From the NCBI RefSeq assembly GCF_010093535.1, contig NW_022985188.1, forward strand, positions 154,141 through 218,140: DNA of 64,000 nucleotides, read 5' to 3'. The notes under the pieces were generated by a model. That model searched no databases and was not told the origin of the DNA. It saw only the letters and a list, made by a program, of their open reading frames with translations. Within the stretch, counting starts at the first letter, position 1. Each line of letters starts with the position of its first letter. The stretch comes from Lindgomyces ingoldianus. Lineage: Eukaryota; Ascomycota; Dothideomycetes; Pleosporales; Lindgomycetaceae. The position numbers were made by a program, and so were the translations under genes. Shown one piece after another: positions 35,750 through 45,453 of this stretch.

Positions 35750-36179
35750 TAAAGCGTCTTTATTTACTCTCTCTTGTGTAGGGCGTTAAAAAAGGCTTAT
35801 AGTCTAGTTCTATATCTATCAAGTAAATAAAGACTAGTTAAAGAATATTAGAATAGAAGCAATTTAATTTAAAAACAAAAGGATATTAAAAGAGGCCATA
35901 GCACTAATAAGCGTAGCTATAAGATTGTTTTTTACAGAAGTAGTAGAAAGGTTTAGAAGACAGGAATTGCTAGCACATTTAAACTTCTATTAAACTAGTT
36001 TGCAGCATATAATGCTTACTATCTCCCTTAGATGCGCAGAAATAAGAAAAGTGACAAATTTATTTACAAAGTTTTACATAAAAAAAGTGAAAATATAACA
36101 AATTAGAGAAACTATATAAGGCTTTATTAAAGGAAGATAGAAAAGTCTTAACAGAAGTAATAGGAACCTGTTGGCAGCA
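35750..36179. other. AT-rich margin, small inverted repeat
   Basis: No gene seen. A perfect 13-bp inverted repeat GTCTTTATTTACT / AGTAAATAAAGAC lies at 35756-35768 and 35822-35834. Confidence 0.4.
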
Positions 36180-36436
36180 TAGTTAACCTAGCGTTAATGT
36201 TTTAGAACTAAAAGCGGTGGGAGGAGGCTCAAGAGCCTGGGATGCAAGTAATAGAGACAAGAAAGAGGGTGCTTAGGAAGGGGCATCTGGATAAGCTAAC
36301 TCGCATGGCCAACCTAGCGTCTACGTACACGAATTAAAGGCGGTGGAAGGGTGCTAAAGAGCTGGAGGTGCAAGTAAGGGAGATGATAAAGAGGGGGCTA
36401 AGGGAGGAGCATCCTTCTACGCTAACTAGAATGGCT
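36180..36436 (+). pseudogene. Two TPR repeats, remnant of an NLR/TPR gene
   Basis: Two head-to-tail ~126-bp units (36180-36305 and 36306-36436) each encode about 42 residues resembling the TPR repeats of fungal NB-ARC/TPR proteins. The second reads LEVQVREMIKRGLREEHPST and then LTRMA. Copy 1 contains ETRKRV and LTRMANLAS-like stretches. There is no start, no NB domain, and AT-rich sequence precedes it, so this is a fragment. Confidence 0.65.
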
Positions 36437-36581
36437 TGCCCAGCATATATATAGTAGTTCTAATGCCAGAATGATGGGGCAATAATATTAACGGAAAAGC
36501 GCTTCTTGCTACAGAATCATATTCCTAACACAGTGTTTTTGCTTGAAGCTGTTAAAGTGTTCAAGTAGAGAAATTAGACGT

Positions 36582-36686
36582 TGACTTTAATGGTACGTTT
36601 GTGGAATATAAAAACTGGCGCAGATGCGCAATGGTTAAAGCTGCGCCAGTATGCTTACAAGTAATATTTAACGGTAGTTAAAGTCA
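36582..36686. repeat. Nested inverted repeat, possible hairpin
   Basis: Inner perfect 10-bp arms ACTGGCGCAG (36614-36623) and CTGCGCCAGT (36641-36650); outer perfect 9-bp arms TGACTTTAA (36582-36590) and TTAAAGTCA (36678-36686). It could be a tiny foldback element or an RNA hairpin. No function can be assigned. Confidence 0.5.
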
Positions 36687-36817
36687 TTTAGCACTCCATA
36701 TCACCGCACCACCTACCAGTACTCGGCCTACCGATTCTAAACACTAAAATTAGGTACCTAAAGTAGTAGCACTCTACCTGATATAGAAGGTAGGGAGCAA
36801 ATACCTTCTTTCGCTAG

Positions 36818-37078
36818 TGGGATAAAACTTTTGCCCCAGCTGCATTTAAAGGGGAGACTGGTTTCGTCCGCAACTGTACAAATGAGCACCACTGGATTCG
36901 AGACAGAAATGATTTCTTTGGATTGTGGTCTAATGCAACAACGTTTGCGGTTGAAGATGGGAACGCCAAATCCTCCACAAGTACTTGCCCTAAAGCCCTC
37001 CCTTCCATCCCTGTCCGCCCTCTTCGTCCGGTCGAACTAGTTGGGTTCCACAATACCCCGGGGGGAGCGCGGCTATGA
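36818..37078 (+). other. Open stretch, possible exon of an unrecognised protein
   Basis: An 87-codon open frame without ATG follows an acceptor-like CGCTAG and reads WDKTFAPAAFKGETGFVRNC through FFGLWSNATTFAVEDGN to NTPGGARL then stop. Its composition looks protein-like, but I do not recognise the family, and no neighbouring exon could be joined. It could be a gene fragment. Confidence 0.25.
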
Positions 37079-38265
37079 ATTTATAGGGTTTTGTCCACGT
37101 CCAGGATGACAAAACCTTTATCTCCAGCGACGAAGACATGTAATAGTATAGACTAGTAGGATGCTGAATGCCATGCATTCTCATCTCGTCCGAACTTATC
37201 AAGCATCACTCTCCCAACACCAAGCTCCAATCGACCCCCAACTTCTATCTTGCAAATGGCTTGAGTTTCTAAGAAAGACTAAGATATCTACACAGAATTA
37301 CAGTGTTCTTCTATCCTACACTTATAGGCTCTCCTTTTGCGGCTTTTGTGCACAAAATTATACTTTAATGTTGTGTTAAAAGACAAAGACTTTAAAGGAA
37401 TTTAGACATACTTGTGCCCCGCGCGCTGTTAACTTTTACTCCTATGCTGCACTAGTCCCTTCTAGGTCAATCCTATACTCGATGAGGACGCCCCTAATAC
37501 CTCAGAAAATTTGTAGAAGATTTAGATGACTTGGGGTTGCACGCAGATCCAGTCCGAGGCAATTTCTAGCTCTAGCATTCTATGTCTACGAACGGGGAAT
37601 ATTCTACCGAGAACGATATGCAAATACGCTCTTGCGACACCTATGAGAAAGCATACGATTCGGATTAAAATCGACTGCGGTTATGAAATGAGAGAATAGC
37701 CTACTGAGCGTGGTGCAGCGGTGGGAGGGGAGATAAAATCAAATATTGGTGATTGTCTCAGGTTAAAAAGAAGGCGGGTAGTGGGAAGATAAATTATTTT
37801 ATCGATTGGTTGCTGCCTAGACCCATCCTTAGCTGTGCGGTCTTCCCAGCCTACGCAGCAGAGCAGCAGGGTTAAAAGCACTGTCCTCTCCGCACTGATT
37901 TCCTCCTCTACACTCTATCACCTTCAAAAATACAACCTGAAAAAGGCGCACAAAATTCACCTTTGGCAACCTCCCTAGAGAACCCCGAGTCGAGGTATAC
38001 CACCATGCACTCTCTGCTGAAATATTTGGATTCCGAGAGCTTGAGCTACGCTTCTGCGTCTGCTATCCAGTAACAACTGGCTTTCCTTTGTGGATTCATG
38101 ATAAGCTAGTAAGGTGGATATTCGCCTTAAAGCAAGTTCATCCAGAGGTATTCGAGCAATTTTGAATAGGCCTATTTGCGAAATGATATTTCCTTGGGAT
38201 GAAAAACAGGAACCGTTCTTTCCGATCTTGAACTTTTTGGTAGTGTTGAAAGAGTTCGGATACCG
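37079..38265. other. Intergenic or decayed sequence
   Basis: No convincing gene. A 41-codon stretch ending FPILNFLVVLKEFGYR just before 38265 may be an upstream part of the next gene in another frame, joined by an intron or lost by frameshift. Confidence 0.35.
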
Positions 38266-38961
38266 ATGATTCTAATTCCTTATATTGAAGAGAGCACATA
38301 TAGCGCTTACAACTTCGACGCTGTGCTCACGGAGCGGAGGGACAAGATGTGGTGGCAGGGCTCAAGGCCGTTGCTGAGACATATTCAAGCGCTGGAGACG
38401 TACGCTCTCAACGATATAGCAATCAACATTATCCTCTTCGAGGATGATTTCAGGAAGCTTGGCAATAGGTACGAGCATTTTCCCGATCCAAACGCCACAC
38501 AGACATGGAGCTGCGAATTGTCCTATCTCGAGGCCTTTAGACTGCAATTTGAGCGTGTGCAGTTTATCCTAATGGATTCTAAATTGCGGAATTGCGAAAC
38601 CTCGGACATATTTGCGTCAGTATTAAGAGCGTATACCATCGCAGTTCCATTGGTGCATCAAGAACTCGTCCGGGTGGCAAAGATGTTTGTTGAAGATGAG
38701 AGCTGGATTCTGAAAGATTGGGTTGAGGATGGTAGTTGGCCAGGCTGGCATTTGAAAGTAAACGTGATACGAATGGCGAAAGAAAAGAACTATGGAGCAT
38801 CAAGGCTTCAAGCGTTGGGGTCCCATTTTCGATGGCAAGGAGTAAACGCCGCTCCTGGATCCGGGAGATGGGTTGTTAAGGTGGATTTCCAGAAGGCGGG
38901 CAAGAAACATTCAGGGCCGTCCCAAAATTTCCCATGGGAATCATCGACCAGCCAATCGTGA
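38266..38961 (+). CDS. Hypothetical protein, possibly 5'-truncated
   Basis: A 231-codon open frame with protein-like composition: aromatic-rich helices (YEHFPDPNATQTWSCELSYL, LVHQELVRVAKMF) and a basic, Ser-rich tail (KKHSGPSQNFPWESSTSQS). No signal peptide, membrane segment or known motif. I do not recognise the family. The frame upstream (RPICEMIFPWDEKQEPF...) is protein-like but ends in TGA at the junction, so the true start may lie further 5' behind an intron or frameshift, and the locus could be a pseudogene. It sits on the edge of the second transposon block. Confidence 0.5.
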   Translation: MILIPYIEESTYSAYNFDAVLTERRDKMWWQGSRPLLRHIQALETYALNDIAINIILFEDDFRKLGNRYEHFPDPNATQTWSCELSYLEAFRLQFERVQFILMDSKLRNCETSDIFASVLRAYTIAVPLVHQELVRVAKMFVEDESWILKDWVEDGSWPGWHLKVNVIRMAKEKNYGASRLQALGSHFRWQGVNAAPGSGRWVVKVDFQKAGKKHSGPSQNFPWESSTSQS

Positions 38962-39057
38962 GATAAGGCAGAATGTCGCCGGAATCGCCGCTCTACGTCT
39001 TGAGAGACCATAAGAAACATCAGACCAATAGTCGATTGCTCAGTTGGGTGTGTTCGA

Positions 39058-39261
39058 CTACCAGAACGATTCCTTCTTTTCCTCAGGCAACTCGGCCCAA
39101 AACCACCTACTGCCAAAAGCTCCTCTTCGCTCAGGATTATCGCGTCGAGTGTCTGCTCTCAGTCCATAAAGAGTGTGAGCCCTGAGCTCCTTTCGGTCTC
39201 GTTTCACCTGGTAGTCCATATACGAGAACAAGGCGAAGCCCAGCACGAATCCAGGTAACAT
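39058..39261 (-). CDS. Small single-span membrane protein, candidate mitochondrial
   Basis: A 67-aa protein with an N-terminal hydrophobic segment (LPGFVLGFALFSYMDY) followed by a basic, charged tail (QVKRDRKELRAH) and the C-terminal end EEKKESFW. The layout resembles very small inner-membrane accessory subunits of respiratory complexes such as NDUFB1-like proteins, but similarity is too short to claim. The start could be preceded by a further exon, since a TTTAG acceptor-like site lies just upstream. Divergent from the DUF2293 gene. Confidence 0.4.
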   Translation of the reverse strand: MLPGFVLGFALFSYMDYQVKRDRKELRAHTLYGLRADTRRDNPERRGAFGSRWFWAELPEEKKESFW

Positions 39262-39935
39262 AATTGCTAAAGGCCTTTTAAAGTAGATATTTGCGTGATT
39301 AGATTCGTGGTGACAATGACAATTGGGGATGATATGTTTCAGATCAAATTTGGTGAGGAGGGTGAAATGTGCTTGATGAATGGATGAAGGAAGTTGCGGT
39401 GTGGAAAAAATTGAAAAAAACTTCGGGCCGAGCTTCGCCTTTTGTCGCTAGACAGAGGTCGATGCCAGCCCCGAGAAGCATAGGCTAGAATCAGATTCGG
39501 AGATTCGCGTTCGACTTCTAGGCAGATAAAAAATAAGTAAACCTTCAAACTTGGGGGGGTGAAATTGAGCCGTTGGAAAATGTGCATCACGCTGTCACAT
39601 GAAACGCGTTCTGCCAAGCCTCTAGCGTGAGGGGGCCTTGGGACGCTTCACGTCTCCATCCTTGCACTCTCTGTTTGCTCGTCTCCCACCTTTTTCCAGC
39701 ATTCACCAGCTCGACTTTCTTGGTTACCGCTAAAAGGACTACAAGGAAGGACAAGGGTCAAACAAAGGGTTATGGAGGAAAATAGGAGAATGTTGTAAAT
39801 CAAATTCGCGGAATCCCCCGACATTTCTCGCTCCCCATGACCCTATTACATTCTATTCTATTCGCCGTCGCTCACGACTGTTAAATTTTACTCACTAGGA
39901 TATTGCTCATCCTCGTCATCGCATCGCTATCAGCC

Positions 39936-40583
39936 ATGGCACCAAAGAGAGAAATTACAGTTTCTCTAAAGACGCCCATGCCCAAAGGCTACTCGTTCCT
40001 CCCCAAGGGGAACCAGTACAAGACCCTACACTGCCGTCGTCTAACCCACGAAGCAGGAAAGACGCTCTTCGTTGTCGAAGATGGTAGGAAAGCCGTCGGA
40101 ATCCGGGTGCCCAAGTCCATCTTCTTCCATGTTCAGTCGCTCGCCCGCCAGACGCTGTCCTCCCGCATCGCTGCAACCGAGAGACGCGATGCCAACCTCA
40201 TACATCAAGCCCAAGCCGAGTTAACCATCCTGTTCCCGAAGATGCCGAAGAACGAGACCGAGGTCGTATTGAAGCGAGCATTCCGAAAAAACTCCGGGAG
40301 GGTCGGTAGGACAACGCAGATTAGCATGAGGAAGAAGGTGCAGCTGGCTGTCATCGCTCATATCAGGCACGTCCATACTCAGTATGATCAGCTGCTGGAC
40401 AATGGAATGGAGAGGGAAGATGGGAGGAAAGCAACTTGGAAGGGGGTGCAGGATGTCCTTCGGCAGTGGAGCTCAAACGCAGGTAAGAGATAGTTGTGTC
40501 CATCCGCGTGGACAAGGGACTGACCCTTGGCTATAGACTACTCATGGTACTCTGATAATCTTGTCAGTGATTCTAGTGACTGA
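39936..40583 (+). CDS. DUF2293 domain protein
   Basis: Predicted 197-aa protein. Exon 1 is 39936-40482, the intron 40483-40536 (54 bp, GTAAGA...CTATAG, branch-like CTGAC) and exon 2 40537-40583, giving the tail DYSWYSDNLVSDSSD. The C-terminal half carries the fungal DUF2293 pattern: LFPKMPKNETEVVLKRAF, then SGRVGRT and QLAVIAHIRHVHTQYDQLL. The N half is basic (KTPMPKGYSFLPKGN). No function is established for this family; the basic character suggests nuclear or nucleic-acid association (inference). Without the intron the frame would end eleven nucleotides later at AGKR. An upstream in-frame ATG at 39903 would add a short hydrophobic leader; 39936 is preferred. Confidence 0.85.
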
Positions 40584-41212
40584 ATGAGATGCTGGGCGCG
40601 TGGTCGGCTTGAGCAGCACGATTAGCTTGAGCAGGACTGAGTCGCAATATGAGAATTGGTAAATGAAACTGAGACACCTCGTTTCGGACCCGAAAGTTGA
40701 TTTCAAACCCCATGGACAAAACTCAGGTTACCCAGACGGACGAATCCGATATCTTGCGGATTCACCACACCAGGACGAACGATGATCCGGTCGGCGTTCG
40801 GAATATTGTCACCCACCGGCCCTGACAAAAGCACCATTGGATCGTGTCATCATCACACGCTAACCTTGGTTCGTATTCCTCGGAGGTGTTTGCCCCTCCA
40901 ACTTCCAATCACCGCTGCCTACACAGGGCACAGCTTCAGTCCTTCGAACAAACGCGTCCACTGTTAAGTCCGCTTTTTGCAACGCAATGATGTATATCGC
41001 ACCGTTGATGCACCAATTTTCGAGTCGGACTTAACGCCAATGACCGCGATCATGGTATGAGCGGTGGAAAGTCAGGATATAAAGTCTGACGGCGCGGTCT
41101 TGTTACTTAGTCTTCTAAACCAGAACTCTATCAGTTTTCATACAAACTCGTCTCTAGTACCCACTCACCAACTTTCCTCTACTGTCAAACCAGAGACATT
41201 CCCTATTTCACC
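40584..41212. other. Intergenic, promoter of the reductase gene
   Basis: Contains the inverted repeat and TATA box listed separately. No other gene is seen. Confidence 0.5.
40963..41035. promoter_or_regulatory. 10-bp inverted repeat with CGG core upstream of the reductase
   Basis: GTTAAGTCCG at 40963-40972 and its exact reverse complement CGGACTTAAC at 41026-41035, spaced 53 bp, 178-250 bp upstream of the start at 41213. CGG half-sites are typical targets of Zn2Cys6 regulators. A TATAAA box is at 41078-41083. Confidence 0.4.
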
Positions 41213-42299
41213 ATGGCCCAATACGCAAGCCAACAACCCTCTAACTTTAAGAATCGCATTGAGAATATCGCAATCGTTGGTGTATGTTCATTTCTAGTTC
41301 AATTTTTCTGCCCCAAAAACTGACCAGCAATAGGCAGGCGGACAAGTCGGCAAATTCATAGTCGACAAGCTCCTCGAGAAAGGCAGCTTCAAAATCACAG
41401 CCATTTCCCGCGAAGGCAGCACCAATACTCCCGCTCCTGGCGTCCATGTCAAGACCGTAAATTACGACAACCCATCTACCATCGTCACGGCCCTCAAAGG
41501 CCAAGATGCTCTTATCATTACCATGGCAGTGACCGCCCCTCCTCAACAATCCGCCGTGATCATCAAGGCAGCCGCAGAAGCGGGAGTTCCCTGGGTTCTC
41601 CCAAACGAATTCGGCACCGACGGAGCGAATGAACAAGTGCGCAGCGATACTATGATCGGTATTGCCAAGAAGAATGACCGTGATCTCATCGAGCAACTTG
41701 GCGTAAGTTCGTGGGTTGGTATCGCGTGCTCCTTCTGGTATGAATACTCTCTGTCTACTCCAGGATTCTACGGCATCAATATTGCGACAAAGGAAGTCAA
41801 TTACTTCGGGGACGGCAATCAGCGCATCAACACGAGCACCTGGCCTCAAACCGGCCGTGCCGTCGCAGAAGTCCTCAGCTTACCCATTCTTCCAAAGGAT
41901 GAAAACGACAAGAGCGTCACGCTCTCCAGTTACCGCAATGAATTCGTCTACGTCTCTTCCTTCGCTCTCACCCAACGAGAGATGTTTGAAGCAATCAAGC
42001 GCGCCACTGGAACTTCAGATTCCGACTGGAAGATTTCCTCTACGCCTGTGAAAGAGCTTTTCGAATCGAGCAAAGCGAAGGTCATGGCAGGCGACCGCAC
42101 AGCTTTCGGTTTGATGCTGTACTCGCGTATGTTCTTCCCAGATGAGCCGGGGCACTTTGAGGCAACCCACGGGCTGGATAACGACAAGCTCGGGTTGCCG
42201 AAGGAGGATTTGGATGAGTTCACGAAGGAGGCGGTCAAGCTATCGGATGAGGGGTATTTTTTAACCCTTATGGCTAGGTTTCGAGGCGGGGGCAATTAA
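41213..42299 (+). CDS. Isoflavone reductase-like / NmrA-family NAD(P)-binding oxidoreductase
   Basis: Predicted 344-aa cytosolic enzyme of the PCBER/isoflavone-reductase-like group of atypical SDRs. Exon 1 is 41213-41281, the intron 41282-41333 (52 bp) and exon 2 41334-42299. Joining makes the Rossmann motif IAIVGAGGQVGKFIV (residues about 19-33, G-x-G-x2-G). VPWVLPNEFGTDGAN and EQLGVSSWVGIACSFWYEY are typical of the fungal subgroup. The usual catalytic Lys is not certain by eye. Such proteins reduce aromatic or isoflavonoid-like substrates, or act as NADP-sensing regulators; the substrate is unknown. A TATA box lies about 130 bp upstream. The open frame starting at 41523 is only part of exon 2. 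Confidence 0.9.
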
Positions 42300-43417
42300 A
42301 TACCAGTGGTGTTCTTGGAGGGAGGATCCTCCACCTCCATAGAGGGATCTAGAAATTGGAGGAGGAAAAGGGCCCTTGCAATTAGCCAAGACAAGGTACC
42401 CATGATAGTACACTTCTCATAGCTGAAAGGCTACTTTTAGCTCTAGCTTCAAGAGGCATGCAAAAGAGGAACGGCGAATTAGAATTCGCACTTATTAATA
42501 TTCTCTTCCCTCTATGTCTGGAAAGGCCCTCCATGCTTTAGTAGTAGGTGAATACGCCCCCCCTGATAACCACTGTTAGACGCTTCGTGGTATTCGGAAA
42601 GGAAATGAATTCTAACTAAGTTTCGAATCGCGATGTTTCTGCGACAAGTGCCGGAAGTTATAATTATTTCAAAGTCTCGTTCTTCGCAAAGCGCCGTTCC
42701 CTTGTCCTTACCTGCTGGTATTAAATCGCAATTTTATTTGCCTTGATTTATACAAGTCTCTGGCCCAGCACCTGCAATTCCACGCCCCAAAAACAAGGCG
42801 GCTTGACAATGCTACCCGAATAGGAAGATAATCGGAGATGGGGTTGACCGGGGTGTAATCGCCGACTGAAGTGGGTCTGAGATGAGGCGAAGCCGCCGTT
42901 GCAGCAGCGCTCGACCTGAATGTCGCGATGCCAAGTAGAGCTAAAGTCAGCCACCATCTGCTGCGGCCTGAAATTCTAGAAGCTCACCTCCATGACTTCT
43001 CCCCTCCGGTACCTTGCTTGCTGCGGATTGGCTCATTAACTTCCCTTACAGGGCTTTATACGATGTTTAAAATTTCGAAGTTGCAGGGTGCCGCTTGGCA
43101 TCCAGCCTCCTCCCAGCCGTCCACAGACAACAGCGCAGAGAACAGTGTCTCATTGCAGCAAGCCACCGCAAGCTGTCGCCATCGCCGTGTACGGAAATAG
43201 AGGGTCAAGATTTGAAGGCCTACTAGGCATGAAATGCACTCAACATATAATAAGGATGTCCATCTTCACCCTCTAACTATCTATCATCCCCATCATTTCC
43301 TACATTCCTCATTTCCTCAGTTCGCAATTTTCTTTAACAGTTTCTCAAAGCATTTCATACAGACGTTCGCTTTCTCTTGAAGTCTTTATTTACGGCGACC
43401 ACTTAATTCCTGCAATC
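42300..43417. other. Intergenic
   Basis: No gene seen. Short open frames at 42748-43276 are unsupported. A pyrimidine-rich leader (43270-43410) precedes the peptidase start, as in many fungal promoters. Confidence 0.5.
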
Positions 43418-44782
43418 ATGCGTTCAGTATCCATATTGTCTTTCCTAGCTCCCGCTCTCCTCTCCGGTGTCTCTGCAGCCCCGTTCAACAACGGTGCTGC
43501 ATGTGGCCTACCTGCTAAAGTCACTACCTACGTGACTGAATCGCATTATACTCCTCCCCCCGAGCCTCCGACCACGTCTATCTCCCCCCCGGTATCGACC
43601 TCACTTCCTCCTACCGCAACCACATCCATTTCTCCACCAGAATCGAGCTCCACATCGAGCTTTACCTCAATACCCGTATCAAGCTCGACTTCGCTACCCG
43701 CATCAAGCTCTACCTCGACACCCGGGCCGAGCGCTAGCTGTCGTCCAACATCATGGACCAGAGAGGGCCACGCACCTTCTGTAGGCAAGCTTCGGGCTGC
43801 ACTCATTTTTGTGGATTTCCCGGACATGCCCGCCAACACCAGTGTCTCAGAGCTATACTCGCTCGTCGAAACTGCTCCCGCTGAATTGTACAAGCAGATG
43901 TCGTACGGCAAACTGGAACTCGAACTAGTACCACTGCTCGATAAATTCTACCGCATGCCCGCAGCGTCGTCGTCGTACAACTACAGCCGCGCGCTCACGA
44001 CCGAAGCCCACCTCAAGTACATCAACGACGCGCTGACTGCTGTCGGCCCGTCAGTGAGCTTTGCCGGGATCGACGTCCTCTACGTGCTTCCCGCCAAGTA
44101 TGCATCTGAGATTTCTACGTCCACTGCCACCAGTGCCGACGTCACTGCACTAGACGGTACAGTCATCGGAAACTCAGTCACGTTCGGACAGGACTTGTAC
44201 TTCAGCTGGGGATACAAGACAGTAAACCATGAGACAGGCCACACCTTAGGATTGCCCGATTTGTATCCCTATGTTGGCGGCACTGTGCCTCAGTGGGTCG
44301 GCGGTTTCGACCTCATGGGCCTGATTGGTGGACAGTCTCCAGACTACCTCGCATGGCACAAGTGGCAGCTGGGCTGGGTCGCGGACAACCAGGTCGAGTG
44401 CATCGCCAGTGCCGGTAAGACCACGCACCGCCTCAGCCCAATCGAAGTCGCAGGCGAGACGACAAAGGCCATCGCCGTGCCACTCAACGGCACCGCCTAC
44501 CTTCTTGCTGAAGTCCGTTCTGGCCTGGGCATCGATGCTGGCGCTTGCGGTACCGGTGTGCTTCTGTACACGGCTAATACCGCGGTTTCTGGTGGCAGCG
44601 GACCCATTCGCGTTATCGATTCCAAGCCAAATTCTAATGGCTGTGGTAACAACAACGGTGGAGAGCTGAATGATGCTCCGTTGGCCGTCGGAACTTCCTT
44701 TAATACCGGGTTAGGTGTGGTAGTTACCGTCACGGGACAGGAGGGCGATGATTATATTATTGAAGTGGAGCAAAGGATTTAG
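43418..44782 (+). CDS. Secreted M6-type zinc metallopeptidase
   Basis: A 454-aa, intronless protein. A signal peptide (MRSVSILSFLAPALLSGVSA) is followed by a Ser/Thr/Pro-rich stalk (about residues 45-110, repeated TSISPP/SSSTS) that is probably O-glycosylated. The catalytic domain has ALIFVDFPDMPANTSVSELY, the usual start of M6 (immune-inhibitor-A-like) peptidases, and the zinc motif HETGHTLGLPD (H271, E272, H275, possible third ligand D281), then GGFDLMG and a beta-rich C domain. M6 enzymes are best known from bacteria, where they degrade host proteins; a role in extracellular protein digestion is inferred here. The low-complexity stalk creates a long antisense open frame that is not a gene. 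Confidence 0.9.
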   Translation: MRSVSILSFLAPALLSGVSAAPFNNGAACGLPAKVTTYVTESHYTPPPEPPTTSISPPVSTSLPPTATTSISPPESSSTSSFTSIPVSSSTSLPASSSTSTPGPSASCRPTSWTREGHAPSVGKLRAALIFVDFPDMPANTSVSELYSLVETAPAELYKQMSYGKLELELVPLLDKFYRMPAASSSYNYSRALTTEAHLKYINDALTAVGPSVSFAGIDVLYVLPAKYASEISTSTATSADVTALDGTVIGNSVTFGQDLYFSWGYKTVNHETGHTLGLPDLYPYVGGTVPQWVGGFDLMGLIGGQSPDYLAWHKWQLGWVADNQVECIASAGKTTHRLSPIEVAGETTKAIAVPLNGTAYLLAEVRSGLGIDAGACGTGVLLYTANTAVSGGSGPIRVIDSKPNSNGCGNNNGGELNDAPLAVGTSFNTGLGVVVTVTGQEGDDYIIEVEQRI

Positions 44783-45453
44783 TAGTTGGGTAGAATATCT
44801 GACTTTGAATTTTAGACTTTCTTGTACATACATACGGAAACTTCATTAGATACTGTAGAATATGCCAATAACGTAGAGTGGTTTAGGATGAAATTTGCGC
44901 TCTCCATACTTCCTCATGGCTGTAAAATATTCATCCTCATTCCTCAGCAAATAACATCCTTCAACGCACATCGTAAAGCTACGGATGCTTCCAAGGGCGG
45001 ACAAGACCGGACATTTCCCCGGTCTTAACAGTCGTCACTCCGCTTTCACGTACTAGAGGCCCAGCTAAGGCAAATAATTACACAGTAAAGTCATCATTGC
45101 CGCACGAGAACAAAATTTTATTAGTTTGTCTGACAGTTGTATGTTAATACATTTCCTGGAGTGTGCACTCCGCATTGCTCAACCGGGGGCCTGAAATGCG
45201 GGATTGTGGCACAGGATGCGGGATGTAAGCGTAGAGGGATTAAAAGAGCGATGCATGCACTTATTGAAACCTGCAAAGATTAACTAGACTGGGACGGTCC
45301 TAGCAATATTTGCGAGCCTCTCTAAGTATTCCGCAGTTACTGAGAGGCAATCAGTCATCGCGGTCCTGGCTGAGATTCTCCCCATCTAGAAGGCTCCTCT
45401 TTCTATTCGTCTAAGCCAACAGTTCCCGCCTCTCTAACATATAATACATCCCC
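44783..45453. other. Intergenic
   Basis: Between the peptidase and GMC genes, both on the plus strand. No gene or clear motif. Confidence 0.5.

Noticed and set aside
1..36100. Starship giant transposon
   Set aside because: I saw no tyrosine-recombinase (captain, DUF3435) signature and no cargo flanked by short duplications. The blocks are explained by LTR, Helitron and foldback elements.
43546..43911. 121-codon minus-strand frame
   Set aside because: Antisense of the low-complexity stalk of the M6 peptidase.
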